A DNA stretch of 64,000 nucleotides from Sambucus nigra (Eukaryota; Streptophyta; Magnoliopsida; Dipsacales; Adoxaceae): NCBI GenBank assembly GCA_949130495.1, contig OX422210.1, positions 497,651,760 through 497,715,759 of the forward strand, in the 5' to 3' direction. Below the pieces are notes generated by a model. The model saw only the letters and a program-made list of their open reading frames with translations, did no database searches and had not been told where the DNA came from. The translations under genes were made by a program, and so were the position numbers. Within the stretch, counting starts at the first letter, position 1. Every line of letters starts with the position of its first letter. Positions 48,380 to 59,699 of this stretch are shown here, piece after piece.

Positions 48380-49134
48380 ACTTCACTGACGGGTAGGTAG
48401 AAGGTCCTGACATTTTTTTTACCTACCGCCACCATTCACCCCCATTAGAATTTTATGGTCCAATACACATTTAATTCTATTATTAATCACCTTACACCAC
48501 CTACAATATTTTCATCAACAATCCACCATGATACTATAGTTTTGAGACTTCATCACAGTCCCCTCATGTGGCTGCAGTTCACACACTCTCTCTCTATGGG
48601 AATGCTTATATATGGAATGATTATGAATGGTTAAGGGGAATCTTACAATCCTAAATTTATTGAACAATCAAGATATCATCAAGAAAGCACTAGAGAATCT
48701 AAAGAAGGCTTCTTCTCTAAAGTGTTTATCATTCTAAATTTGTCTAACACACTTTTAGTTGAATATAAGAGAATGCTTGTATAATTACTAACCTCTGAAA
48801 TTTTGTATTCTATATAAATTCCTAAACTAATATAAGATATCGCTTGAGGAGTCCATAAGTTACTCCCTAGTGGTCCTTCGATTAGTGATAAAGACCTTAA
48901 AAACCCTAGATCATCTTGGCTAAATACCAAGATGTCTTTATATTATAATATTCTTATTTGCAACCTAATATACAAAGAAACGCCATTTACAGTGGTTGTA
49001 GGATCCTTATCTGAGGTTATGAACCCTTTATATCCTTGTCAATCACTTTGACACACCTCCTTAGTAACCAGTCTGAGATTCTGTGAGGAGCATCTACTTG
49101 GGTTGAGGTTTAAAAATATTTTAAGCACTGACCA
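48380..49134 (+). mobile_element. 5' LTR of Tat/Retand-like element 1
   Basis: Ends at CACTGACCA (49134), three bases before a primer-binding site. Its start is approximate; TAGGTAGAAGG...ACCTACC near 48390-48427 resembles TAGGTGGAAAG...ACCTACT near 57897-57940 in the second LTR, so the two belong to related elements. Confidence 0.55.
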
Positions 49135-49137
49135 TTT

Positions 49138-49155
49138 TGGCACCGTTTGTAGGAA
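49138..49155 (+). promoter_or_regulatory. Primer-binding site, element 1
   Basis: TGGCACCGTTTGTAGGAA corresponds to the TGGCRCCGTCTGTGGGAA motif found right after the 5' LTR in Tat-lineage elements; the first bases match a tRNA-Asp-type PBS. The better preserved copy is at 58602-58619. Confidence 0.6.
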
Positions 49156-49225
49156 TAATTGTTCTTCAAAAATCATAAACAAACTTTACTCTTATTAGGA
49201 CGACTACCAACACCAAGTTATCTCT

Positions 49226-49228
<3 letters not shown>

Positions 49229-49265
<37 letters not shown>
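49229..49265. repeat. (CT)n microsatellite
   Basis: About 18 CT units in the leader between primer-binding site and gag. Confidence 0.95.
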
Positions 49266-49267
<2 letters not shown>

Positions 49268-49559
49268 GAGGATTATCAGAAAAGGATCCAAGAGTAGCTA
49301 AATAATGTTTTCAAAAGACTTCTTTACCACAGGTGGTAGTGGAACTAACAGAATATGATCATAACAGGACTGAGGGAAAACCAAGAGCCATGGTCAAAAG
49401 GAGAAAATGATCAGGAAGGTACGGTCTAAGACCCAAAAAAGATCCATGAATTAAATTCCCATCAGGGACTGATTTTTCATTTCACAGAGATCAGTCCCAT
49501 GGATGTTACAAAGTTGTAAGACCTTGGGTCAAGGAGATAAAAAAGTTGTAAGACAGGTT

Positions 49560-50570
49560 GGGTAATTTCCTCAGTCAATATAAGATGCATAATTCGAACA
49601 CCTTAGATTTGGCATTCAAGAAGACATTGCCTCTTTCTCCAATACATTTTAACATTATGCCCTTCCTCATAAGTGGAAATTACCTCGTGTTAATCCCTTT
49701 GATGGGTCCAACGACCCCATTGATCACCTAGAGACCTATAGATCCCTCTTGATTATCTAAGATACCCTAGACGATGAACTCTGCAGAGCATTCCCCACTC
49801 GTTTAAGGGGGAATGTCATGCATTGGTTTTCCAAGATCAAACTTAGAACCATTGGCAACTTCACGGAGTTAGCAAGATCTTTTGGCAACCATTTCATAAG
49901 GGCTTAGAAAATAAGGAATCCTATTACTTCCCTTCCCTATTTCAGACAAAAATATGGTGAAACCCTCAGAGAATATGCCAAGAGATTCAAAGAAGAAGCT
50001 CTGCAGGTGGATTACTTGAATAATACTATTTATGCGGATGCCTTCATCTCGAGCCTTATGTCAGAAGACGCATTGCTTCTTTCGATAAATGTCCCCGTTA
50101 GTCCATGAAAAAGATGTTGGAAAGTGCTCAGAAGTACATGAATGCCAATGATGCAGTCATACCTAGGAAAATAGTATCCTCCTCCCCCCCCCCCCCCCAA
50201 TAGGGGATAAAACAATATGTTTTCTCCCTATTGAAGAGTCCCCCGAGGCTATAAAGTCCAATAAGAGAAAGAATGGAGGAAAGAAGAATAGGCCTCCCAA
50301 AGATAAATACTTCACTCCCTACTCAACCACTTTAGAAGAGGTCTTTACTGTTGTGGAAGCACAAGAGATCTTACCTCTACCCAAGCACAAAAGGGCTCCG
50401 AAGAATAGGAGGGAAAAGTCCAAGTACTTTCGATTCCATAGAGGCCATGGACACAACACAAGTGATTTATTCCATCTCAAAGAGGCCATCGAAGAGGTTA
50501 TAAAGAGGGGACACTTCTAGAACTTTGTAGCCAAGGATGCTTTCAAAGATCAACGAAATAATAAGAACAA
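49560..50570 (+). pseudogene. Tat/Retand-type gag, element 1
   Basis: Structural capsid protein remnant. In order: V-N-P-F-D-G-S-N-D-P-I-D-H-L-E-T-Y (about 49690-49740), C-R-A-F-P-T-R-L-R-G with H-W-F-S-K-I (about 49783-49835), T-L-R-E-Y-A-K-R-F-K-E-E-A-L (about 49960-50000), Q-K-Y-M-N-A-N-D-A-V-I (about 50130-50163), and F-H-R-G-H-G-H-N-T-S-D-L-F (about 50432-50470), the H/C-rich box typical of this lineage. A 17-base C run (50180-50198 region) sits between the last two and changes the reading frame. Internal stops (for example near 49760 and 49906) show it is dead. Confidence 0.8.
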
Positions 50571-50589
50571 AGATTATATCTCTCTGATT

Positions 50590-50900
50590 AACATGATTAC
50601 TATCTTAGGAGAATTAGTTAGTGGTGGACCCTCCTACACAGTAAGAAAATATCACCTCAGATGCAAGCCACAAGATGGAGTCCGTGTCAATAACGTGTAT
50701 TTCCAAAGTAAGTCACCAAGAGAGGCTCGTATAATGGTATTCCCAGACACACACCTCAGGAAGATTACTTTCCATCATGAGATCTTCTGGTTATCACTGT
50801 GATCATGGGCAACATACATATGAGGTTAATATTCGATACTAGAAGCTCCACTTGAATTTTATTTTTATATTATTTCAAGACCATAGGCCTCATAATAAAT
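50590..50900 (+). pseudogene. Protease region, element 1
   Basis: Follows gag without a gap. The L-G-E-L-V-S-G-G-P-S motif (50608-50637) is the conserved lead-in of Tat-lineage protease, and F-H-H-E-I-F-W corresponds to the H-H-D box before the active site. The active-site region (about 50830-50850) has a degraded D-T-x-S pattern. Confidence 0.65.
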
Positions 50901-51479
50901 CACATGATATCCATCACTACTCCATTGATGGGGTTTAATAAAGAATTAACCTATTCCATAGGGTATGTCACTCTTCCTCTTATGTTTGATTCCAAAGAAT
51001 GCTCCTCCACCATATGGAATTAATTAGTAGTGGTGGACTTGCCCTCACCTCACAATGTGATCATGGACAAACCTTCGCTCAATGAATTGGATGATATTGT
51101 ATATACTCGAAGGATGGTAATGAGGTTACCAACCTCTCTGGGTGTGGGAGAGTGTATGGAGATCAGAAGAAAGCTAAGGAGTGTTACAAAACTTCTATGA
51201 AAGAGAAGAATAAACCACTAGAGACAGCTCTTAAAGAAGTGTTGAGGACCTCACAGAGGATTTGACTCCCCCACCTAAACTGCCTGAGCTCCTACAATAG
51301 AGTTTGTGCATAGAGATTTTGAAAGTGGACTCTTTGGATCCACGAGATGAAGTGAAAGAATATAAAGGTAAAACTGTTGAGGCTGTCATCACCATTTTCA
51401 ATGATGAAATAGATTTGACCAAGGTCATCCAGATTGGGGGTCGTCTTAGCTCCTCCCTCATAAAGGAGCTGAACTAATT

Positions 51480-52180
51480 ATTGAGATACAATAAATATAT
51501 ACTTGCGTGGGACCACTAATATGTAATCGGGATAGATCTTGAAGTCATGGTCCACTACCTCAACGTGAACCCAAACCACTAGACAATATGTTAGAAGATA
51601 AGGTTCTTTGCCCCCGAAACATATGCAGCTGCGACCAAGGAGGTCAACAAGTTTTTATAAGATAACTTCATCCGGGTGGTGTAGTATAAAAAATGACTCT
51701 CTAATGTGGTATTGGTGTCTAAGACCAATAATAATTGGAGTATTTATATTAGCTTCACTGACCATAACAAATACTATTATAAGGATTGTTACCCTTTACC
51801 CTATTTTGATACTTTAGTGGATTATATTACTTGTCACGAGCTCATCACCTTTATGGATACATATTCCGGTTACAATCAGATCATAATGGCTCCCATAGAT
51901 AGAGAAAATGCCTCATTCATCACTGACAAGGATACCTATTAATATAAAGTTATTACTTTTGGACTAAAAAAAAGTAGGTGCTACATATCAGAGGATGGTA
52001 AACTCCATTTCAAAGACCTAATTGGAAAATCCATGGAGGCCAATGTTGATGATATGCTAGCTAAGAATTTGGAGGATCGTGATCATATCTAGAACCTCGG
52101 ATATACCTTTTCCATTATTAGAAGAAATCAAATGAGCCTTAACCGAAAGAAGTGTGACTTTGGGATAGCATGAGGAAATT
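51480..52180 (+). pseudogene. Reverse transcriptase, element 1
   Basis: F-M-D-T-Y-S-G-Y-N-Q-I (51852-51884) carries the first catalytic Asp of palm motif A. S-F-I-T-D-K-D-T-Y follows, and A-N-V-D-D-M-L-A (52041-52064) is the YVDD-equivalent box with two Asp. The end reads R-N-Q-M-S-L-N-R-K-K-C-D-F-G. Frameshifts occur between motifs (near 51960-52010), and stops occur elsewhere. Confidence 0.75.
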
Positions 52181-52859
52181 TTTTAAGATTTATGGTCACT
52201 TGACAGGGAATATAGTCCAACCAAGAGAATATCCAAGATCTAGTAGATATGGAATCTATCAACGTAGATAAAAAACTTTAGAGCTAAACGGAAGGGTTTC
52301 TTTACTCAATAATTTTGTCTCTAAGTCCACAAATAAGTTCTTATTATTCTTTGAAACACTAAAGAAGTCTTTCCAGTGGACTTTAGAGGTGAAATAAGTC
52401 TTCTAGAACTCGAAGAAGTATCTAAGGTCTCCTCATCTCTTACCCTAAAGCATTATTGGAGAATATTTATATCTCTAACTTATTGCTTCTTTAATCGTAG
52501 TCAGTTCAAACTTGATAAAGGAAGACTATAGGGTTTGGTACCCCATGTACTACATCAATAGAGCTTTATAGGTTTTGAAAGCAAGTGTTCGAAGATGGAA
52601 AAACTAGACTTTTATTTAATCCCCTCGTCCAGACATCTGGGGCCCTAATTCTAGTCACATTCCGTAGTCATCATGACAAATCAACCTCTTCAACAGATCG
52701 TACACAATCCTGAAATAATAGGAAGTCTCATTTAGTGATATATAAAGTTGGGGAAATTTTAGAGTGACGTCAAGCATCAGACCATATCTAATTTAATAAA
52801 AGAGTTTAGCAACTTAAAGGAGGTAGGAGAAAATTTTGAGATCTTAGAAAAAGGAACTT

Positions 52860-53130
52860 ATATAGCCCAAGGATCCCAAGTTCCCATTATTTCAATAGAT
52901 AGACCATACCTTCCCAACATGGGTATTGGACGTGGATGGATCCTCCAATAACTTAGGAAGTGGTGTTGCTTTTCACCTTATAATACCGAAAAGAGGTACA
53001 AAATATGTTGCTCCTCTCTTTAAACTCAAAGCCTATAATAATGAAGTAAATTATAAATCTTTGGTAGGTGTCCAAGTCTTGGTTTTCCATTTAAAAGGTA
53101 AAACATATTGAATTTGTCCATGGGTCCTAT
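52860..53130 (+). pseudogene. RNase H, element 1
   Basis: Reads V-D-V-D-G-S-S-N-N-L-G-S-G-V-A (about 52927-52970), with the first catalytic Asp in D-G-S-S. N-N-E-V-N-Y-K-S-L follows, equivalent to the usual N-N-x-A-E-Y-E-A-L box with the catalytic Glu shifted or lost. Position between RT and IN fits Ty3/gypsy order. Confidence 0.7.
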
Positions 53131-53639
53131 ATAGTGGTCAACCATATCACTAAGGTCTATAAGGCTAAAGATAATCTAATGGTAGGGTACTTGGCGAGTG
53201 TCATAAACCTCATTCTAAGAAATTTTACATTCAACATCAAGAGGGTTACCAAAGTAAAAAATTTATAAGATAAACATCTTGTGAGAGTGGCCTCCTCATA
53301 TAAAGTAGATCCAAATATTTTGATGCTCATTTTGGATCAGCCAAACATTACCCAACTCCAGATCAACATGGCTAAAGAAGAATAGATACATTCGACCACA
53401 CCCATTAAGAAGCACCTCCAAGATGGAGTCTTGCTCAAGGATAAAATCCAAGCCTAGTGGCTAAATCTTTAGCATCAAGATACATCATAGATAATTTGGT
53501 CCTATTAAAAATGTATACTGCTTAGATACATGACAATTCCTTAGTCCTCAAGATGCCATCCACATTCTTAGAGAGATCTCTATGAAGGATTCTTTGGTGC
53601 CCATTCTATCTCTAAGACCTTAATCTATAAGGTATTAAG
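53131..53639 (+). pseudogene. RNase H/integrase linker, element 1
   Basis: Decayed coding sequence between the two domains, with many stops. Short frame pieces such as A-Y-L-G-S-V-like stretches are too eroded to place domain limits. Confidence 0.35.
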
Positions 53640-54505
53640 GCAAGGATACTTATGACCCACCTTAGACGAAGAAGACAAAGATATGGTATGACATTATGAC
53701 AAATGTTAGAGGTTTTCCTTCTTCCTAAAGTACCTAGCAAAAAAAATGTACCCAATGTTAAATCCATGGACCTTTTTTCAATGGGGGGATGGAGTTGGTA
53801 AGGCCTCTACCCCTCAGCAAAGGTAAATATAAGTTTTATATTATGGCAATCGATTATTTCACCAAGTAAGATGAGGATGAGCCTTTAGCCACCATTATTG
53901 AGTGGAAGATCACCAGCTTAATATGGAAGAACATCATTTGTTATTTTGGCCTACCACAAAACATCATCTCAGATAATTGAAGACAGTTACATAACCCATC
54001 CTCTAGAGATATACGTTAAAATTATGGAATCAGTAACCACTAATTATCACCGGGCCATGCATATTCAAACGGTCAAGTAAAGGTAACAAAGATGACTATT
54101 CTTCAAAGTTTTCATAAATACCTAGAAAAAACCAAAAGTATATGGGTTGAAGAGCTGCCAAGCATAGGGCGGGTTTATATAACCACTATTCGATGTCCTA
54201 TTGGAAAAACCCCATTATCCATGAATTATGGCACAAAGGTTGTCATTCCAACTAAGATTGAGATCCTAACACAGAGGGTAGCTCATTTTGATCCAATAAT
54301 AAAAAATGAAGGGATTAAGATATCCTTAGATGATCTAGAAGAAAGACATGAAAATGCATTGATCAAAATGGTTGCCTACAGGCATAAGACAACCTCTTAT
54401 TTAAAAAATCTATATCGTACGGAATTTAAGGTGGGTGATCTGTTCCTAAGAGAAGTCAGCATCATCACCATAAATCCAAGCGAAGGGAAACTGGGTCCCA
54501 AATAG
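53640..54505 (+). pseudogene. Integrase of element 1, catalytic Glu replaced
   Basis: A-I-D-Y-F-T-K (about 53848-53868) carries the first catalytic Asp, and N-I-I-S-D-N (about 53962-53980) the second. At 54080-54082 the codon in the conserved N-G-Q-V-x-V-T block is AAG (Lys), where the family has its catalytic Glu. The last 137 codons (54092-54505) are open and contain P-I-G-K-T-P-L-S-M-N-Y-G-T, the C-terminal landmark of Tat-lineage integrases, then K-V-G-D-L-F-L-R. Earlier stops and this substitution make the protein non-functional. Confidence 0.8.
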
Positions 54506-55275
54506 GAAGAACCCTATGTAGTTACTAAAATCATAAGCCCATGATGCTAATACTTGAAAGACATGGAGGGATACGAGCTTCCAGGCCCTTGGAACATAGG
54601 GTATCTTAAGAATTACCTCAAATGATGTATGTTGCTGATGAAATAAATAAAAAGAACCTTTTTTACTAACTATATTGTCTTTGTATAAGTGTTATAAGAA
54701 GTTACAAAGCCTTAATCTTTACCCCTGAACTAAAACTAAGGTATCAAGACCCAATATGGCTTACAAGGCTTTCATTCTAGGATCTAAATGAAACAACTAA
54801 GGTTAAAAAGGCTTCATATAAGGTCTTAAAGACCCAATAATATTTTCAACACATTCATCATTGGCTAAAAAATAGTCTAAGGTTTAAAGACCCCAAATCG
54901 ACCAAAGGAATTACCAAGTCTTCCATCCTTTATTTTTCATGAGTTGGCTAAGGTATAATGGACCAATACGGTCAATTTAAAAGACCTTTTTTGCGACTAA
55001 ACATGTTAATAAAAAACCAAGAGTTGTGTAAAAACTATCAATCATTTCCAAAAACAAATTCAGCCCTTACATTAAAAGAGTTTTAGGGGTTTAGGAATTT
55101 AAAGTACAAAAAATCCATTAAAACCACGACCAAAACTTCAAAACTTCCACTCTCATAATTTTTTTGGGGTGAGTTGGGGGCAAAGAGTTTATACAAAAAT
55201 TATCGTATGTTCAGTTTTTAAACAAGGGTCAAAAGAAAGTCCCAAACCTCTAAGGCTACTATCCTTAGTTCATTA
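54506..55275. other. 3' non-coding region of element 1
   Basis: No accessory ORF is visible here. Phrases such as AAGGTCTTAAAGACCCAAT and AGGCTTTCATTCTAGG recur irregularly and look like decayed forerunners of the tandem array that follows. Confidence 0.45.
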
Positions 55276-55415
55276 TAGTTAAGAGGTCTTAGGACCCTTA
55301 GTGAAAATTCAATTTAAATCCAAAAGGCTTTCATCCTTAGTTGATTATAAATATGAGGTTTTAGGTCTCGTGGTAGAACTTCTATTTAAACCTCTAAGGA
55401 TTTCATCCTAAGTTG

Positions 55416-56953
55416 TCGGGGTTTTTTCAAAAAACCATGTGTAAAACATTTTATTATTGATTAATAAATGATTGTTTTATTCATTTTGTAATGAGAATCA
55501 ATTTTGTGAGAATTCTTTATATTTGTTTAAATATATTATTTCAATATTAATGTCAAGCAACATAGCTTAGTGGGAATTCCAGTGAGTTGTCTTCAGGTTG
55601 ATCACAAGAAAATTGGAATTTTAGTTCTAACACTATGAATAGTTCACAACATAGATGGGAAGTCGAAATCTTATTGGAATAGTTGCAATGTAATCCTAGT
55701 AGTTTATCTAAAACTTCGGGAACATGTATAATGGTTCGATAACTTGTGAGATAGTTTAATAGAGTATTGTGATCGGTACATTCGAGGAATGTATTGAATA
55801 GGACCAACCGTGAAATTTGAGTCTAAGGGATGTCTTGATTAGACTCGAGGAATCTCACACCTTTTAAAAAGGGTTCATAGATTCCTAATATTGATAATTA
55901 TGAGGATTAAAATGCTTATGTAATTATTTCTTTGATTTCTATGAGTGTGATTCAATCTCAAATTAAATCAAATGATCTTTGTATATTGAGTAAGAATTGT
56001 GTAAGTAGGTCTATGGTATTAATTCAGAGGAATCGACGTCCGAGGATAAATAGAATTTTAATATCCCCTTAATTGAATAATAAGATTTGTTTCCACCAGT
56101 AAACCTGATTAGTGGATTATTTATAATATGGTGGAGTACCAAAATTAGTTAAGGTCTAAGAATAAAAAGGTTGAGTAAATGTTGGTTAAAATAAATTTGC
56201 AGAAAATTGATTTGACCATATAGGTACAGGAAGAATCACGTGGAGAATCATATTATGTACCATAATCAACTTTGAAAATAAGACCTCATTATATCCTAGT
56301 GATTTCAAAGATAAATTGGATTGAAGTCATAATTATTTAGTGGAATTAATTATGATTAAATAATGAAAGAAAATATATTATTGTGGTTATAATTCAGTAT
56401 TTTCGTGTATTTTTTTAAATCCAATTTAATTATTTATCTTGGGTCCCTAGTGTAGTCCATATATCTAAGTAATTAGGCTCAGACTCTCAAGAAACTCAGT
56501 TGGTCCCAAGACCGCCTTTTGTACTTCTATATAAAGGTGTGGGCAGTTTTTTAATCACTATTATTCATCATTAAAGTTGGAGAGGAGTGAGATAAAATAA
56601 TGTTTATATTTTTGTGTAGGGGGATAGAGAGAGACCAACATATCTCAATCATAAGCAAAGGTTTTCATCTCAAAAGGTGTCCACTCACCTGTCTGACTTT
56701 GGGGAGTCTCATTCACTAGAAGATCTTGCATTCAAAAGTTTTAAGAAAGATTTTGGAGATCCAAAATAGTCATCCCCACATTTTCAACAAATATTTTTAT
56801 TTCGTCGTATTGTAACCGGATCCGCAAATATATTATGTTATAAACCCTATGTTTGTTTTTAAAACCTAGTTTTTAGTTTTACCTCTTTCTTAGGTTTGAT
56901 TAATCAAAGATCCATGGTTGAAATTTTTTATTTTTCTTATATCGATCCCCAAT
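55416..56953 (+). mobile_element. LTR-like insert within tandem array
   Basis: Splits the 76-bp array. It begins TGTCGGGG and ends near GATCCCCA, giving weak TG...CA termini. A TATA box (56528-56537) lies in its 3' third. No ORF with a domain. No matching target duplication was found, so solo LTR is an inference. Confidence 0.4.
56528..56537 (+). promoter_or_regulatory. TATA box of the insert
   Basis: TATATAAAGG followed by GTGTGGGCAG; good match to a plant TATA box. Confidence 0.4.
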
Positions 56954-57250
56954 AGATTATATTTTCAAGGGCATAGAACCCTTGGTGTAACTTTAATTTA
57001 AATATCCAAGGATTTCATCTTTAGTTAATTTTAGTTCTAAGGTCTTAGGACACTTGGTGGAACTTTAATTTAAACGTTTAAGGATATTACACTTAGTTGA
57101 TTATAATTATGAGGTCTTTAGACCCTTGGAAGATTTTGATTTTAACTTATAAGGCGTTCATAGTTAGTTGGTTAGAGTTTTAAGGTCTTAGGATCCATAG
57201 TGGAACTCCTATTCTTAGCTTCTAATGCTTTCATCCTTACTCGCTTCTAT

Positions 57251-57839
57251 TACGAAGGTGTTTAAACCCCCAAGAATGCTTTAAAAGAGTTTTGAATTAT
57301 TTATCATTACTTTACCAAGCAATCTTGGGATCTATGGGGATATTACCTACTTCACATTCCTAAGAAAAACACAAGTAGAAATTATGTGGCAAAGTAAAGC
57401 AAACATAAGAAATAACACAGAAGAAGTTGAAATTCCAAAATAACGAACCATTGACATTTACATTGATGATACCCTATATTACACTTGATGTTTAAAGAGT
57501 TCTTCGAACTCCCTAAATGCCCCTAAAGTAGGGAAGAGGTATTAAGTCTAGACCTCGATCTCAGACGTACCACCACTTATATTCTAAATCTTATACTACC
57601 CTCAAGGGTGAGTTATGGTACCATAGCACACCTCAGTAATATATCCTCCCACCGAGGCAGGTTAGTCATTCCAGCATACCTCCTTAAGCAAGCTCAAAAA
57701 CCACATCAACGAGGTTTCTCTAGGATTTATCCTTAGAATCGACTTCAGAGTGAAGGATAATAACCTCTTGTGGTCATACTAACCTCAGTCATGGGATGTG
57801 TTAGTATGATGGACATTGGGATCATTTTCGAGATACTCC
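57251..57839. other. No gene recognised
   Basis: Probably the end of element 1 and the start of the second LTR; the border could not be fixed. Confidence 0.4.
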
Positions 57840-58598
57840 AAATTTCTTCCAGACCTCTTCGACCTCTTGCAATGATCCTGTAAATTATTGGACGGAGTAG
57901 GTGGAAAGATGAACACTATTTCACCTACTTCCATAACCCAACCCACTTAAATTGAATGTCCCCCCGTCAGAATCAAATGTTCTCAACAACTAATTTACAC
58001 CAACTAAAATTAATTGTCCCAACACTCCACCACCTCACTGACATCGGCATAGCTCGCGGACACCCTAGTCATGCTATGATAACCCATTCTCTCTCTTTCT
58101 AAGAGTTACCGTATAAATATAAGGTTTGTGGATGGTGACAGGGGATTGGTCTCCATATTTCAATGAGATTAGAGCATTCAAGCTGTCTGATACATAAGTG
58201 TTCTAGCATTCCATAAGTGTTTTCACTCCATTCCCCACTCAAGACTCACTATTGTGAGCTTATGTTTGAAACTTCGACCAGTATTATTATTTGTTTAATT
58301 TATATACCTTGTTGAGCCCAAACTTAGCACTCGGGAACCCTTAGAGAAGTCATTATCTGGACTATTGATGAAGAATGCAAGACTTAAAACTCGTTTAACA
58401 AAATCTCAAAGGGTCTATTGGACTGTAATACTTACCAACATAATAATAAACATGCATAACACATTTGGATAGTGGATGTAGGGCCATCTCCTAAGGTCCG
58501 AACCACTTTAAACCTATGTCTCTTATATTAACACTTTTTCCTCTTACTCGTCTGAGGTCTAGAGGGGAGCACGTCACATACGATTTTAATACTCTTCA
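57840..58598 (+). mobile_element. LTR of Tat/Retand-like element 2
   Basis: Ends at CTCTTCA (58598), three bases before a well-preserved primer-binding site. Contains a TATA box at 58112-58119 preceded by a CT-rich stretch. It lies both downstream of element 1 and upstream of element 2, so it could be shared between them, although it differs much from the LTR at 48380-49134. Confidence 0.55.
58112..58119 (+). promoter_or_regulatory. TATA box, element 2 LTR
   Basis: TATAAATA in CCGTATAAATATAAGG. Confidence 0.5.
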
Positions 58599-58601
58599 GT
58601 T

Positions 58602-58619
58602 TGGCACCGTCTGTGGGAA
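58602..58619 (+). promoter_or_regulatory. Primer-binding site, element 2
   Basis: TGGCACCGTCTGTGGGAA, nearly the canonical motif following Tat-lineage 5' LTRs. Confidence 0.75.
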
Positions 58620-58899
58620 CAAAGAGTTCCAATTCCTTTAAATACACATCTTAATCCTCTTAAAATTCTATCTAATTCTATATTATCTCATTCTTTCAAA
58701 TAAATAAAAAACCAGTAAGAAACGCTCTTGGAGAATCTGGTTTCCATTATCAATAGGATCCCTTTACCCCAGTGGTGGAGGAACCAATGGTGCTAGAACA
58801 TAGTGGTACCGGGTAAAAACATGGGCCCTAATTATACAAAGCGAATGATCCATAGGAAGTCCTCAGGTCCCCTTAGAGATCAACAATTTGCATTCCTAT

Positions 58900-59660
58900 T
58901 AAAGACAAATTATCACTCCTAGGAGATCAGTCCCAGAGTTGTTCCAGGGTAGCTAGGTCTTAGGATGGAGAGATAAAGAAAATTCAAGAGTGGTTGGGTA
59001 ATTTCCTTAACCAGTACAAGACTGAAACTCCCAACACTATTAATTTGTCCCTCAAAAAAATGATGTCTCCATTATCTAATGATGTTCAATATTATGCTCT
59101 TTCCCTAAAGTGGAAGATTCCTAATATTGAACCATTCGATGCGTCTAAGGACCCCATCGATCATTTAGAACCTACAAGTCGTTGATACTTCTTCATGATA
59201 CTCAACACGAGTGGCTTTACCAATAATTTCTTATTACCTTAAGGCGAACAATTAAGAACTAGTTTTCTATGATCAAAGCATGGACCAATCCAAGATTCAT
59301 AAAGTTGGCTAAATCCTTTCCCAGATATTTTATTAGATCCTAAAATATTAGGAAGATTATCGCTTCCCTCCTTCACTTCAAACAGAAGGACGGAGAATCC
59401 CTTAGGGATTATGTCAAAAAGTTAAACTAGGAAGCCCTCCAGGTTGATTATATAAAAGACACCATTTTTGTAGACACTTTTGTCTCAGACATCACCTTAG
59501 ATGACTTATTGAGGTAATTTAGAAAGACACCTATAAAGTCTATGACTAAACTGCTCAAAAGAGCTCAAGAATACTTAAATAATGAGGATGCTATCTTAGT
59601 AAGATAAAAAGAAGAAGAAGAAGAAGAAGAAGAAGAAGAAGAAGAAGGTGGGTAAGAAAA
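58900..59660 (+). pseudogene. Tat/Retand-type gag, element 2
   Basis: An open stretch starts at 58994 (M-G-N-F-L-N-Q-Y-K). Then P-F-D-A-S-K-D-P-I-D-H-L-E (about 59128-59170), F-x-R-Y-F-I-R-S (about 59323-59340), S-L-R-D-Y-V-K-K (about 59398-59421) and A-Q-E-Y-L-N-N-E-D-A-I-L (about 59563-59600) parallel the gag of element 1 in the same order. Immediately after the last motif is a (GAA)n run (59610-59647), at the same place where element 1 has a C run. Stops are present. The H/C-rich box and all of pol are missing. Confidence 0.75.
59610..59647. repeat. (GAA)n microsatellite inside gag
   Basis: About 12 GAA units, encoding a run of Glu or Lys depending on frame. Confidence 0.95.
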
Positions 59661-59699
59661 GTGGTCCTCCAGAGGTGAAATACCTTCAAATTAAGGGTA

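Larger units (their letters stand above)
55276..57250. repeat. ~76-bp tandem repeat array, interrupted
   Basis: Units with the consensus order AGGTCTTAGGACCCTTGGTGGAACTT...TTTAAACCTCTAAGGATTTCATCCTTAGTTGATTATAA. Two to three units lie at about 55240-55415 and four at about 56968-57240. Between them sits an unrelated insert (55416-56953). Arrays of this kind are common in the 3' untranslated region of Tat-lineage elements. Confidence 0.75.

Noticed and set aside
54092..54505. 137-codon frame as an independent host gene
   Set aside because: It is the C-terminal part of the Tat-lineage integrase, in register with upstream integrase motifs.
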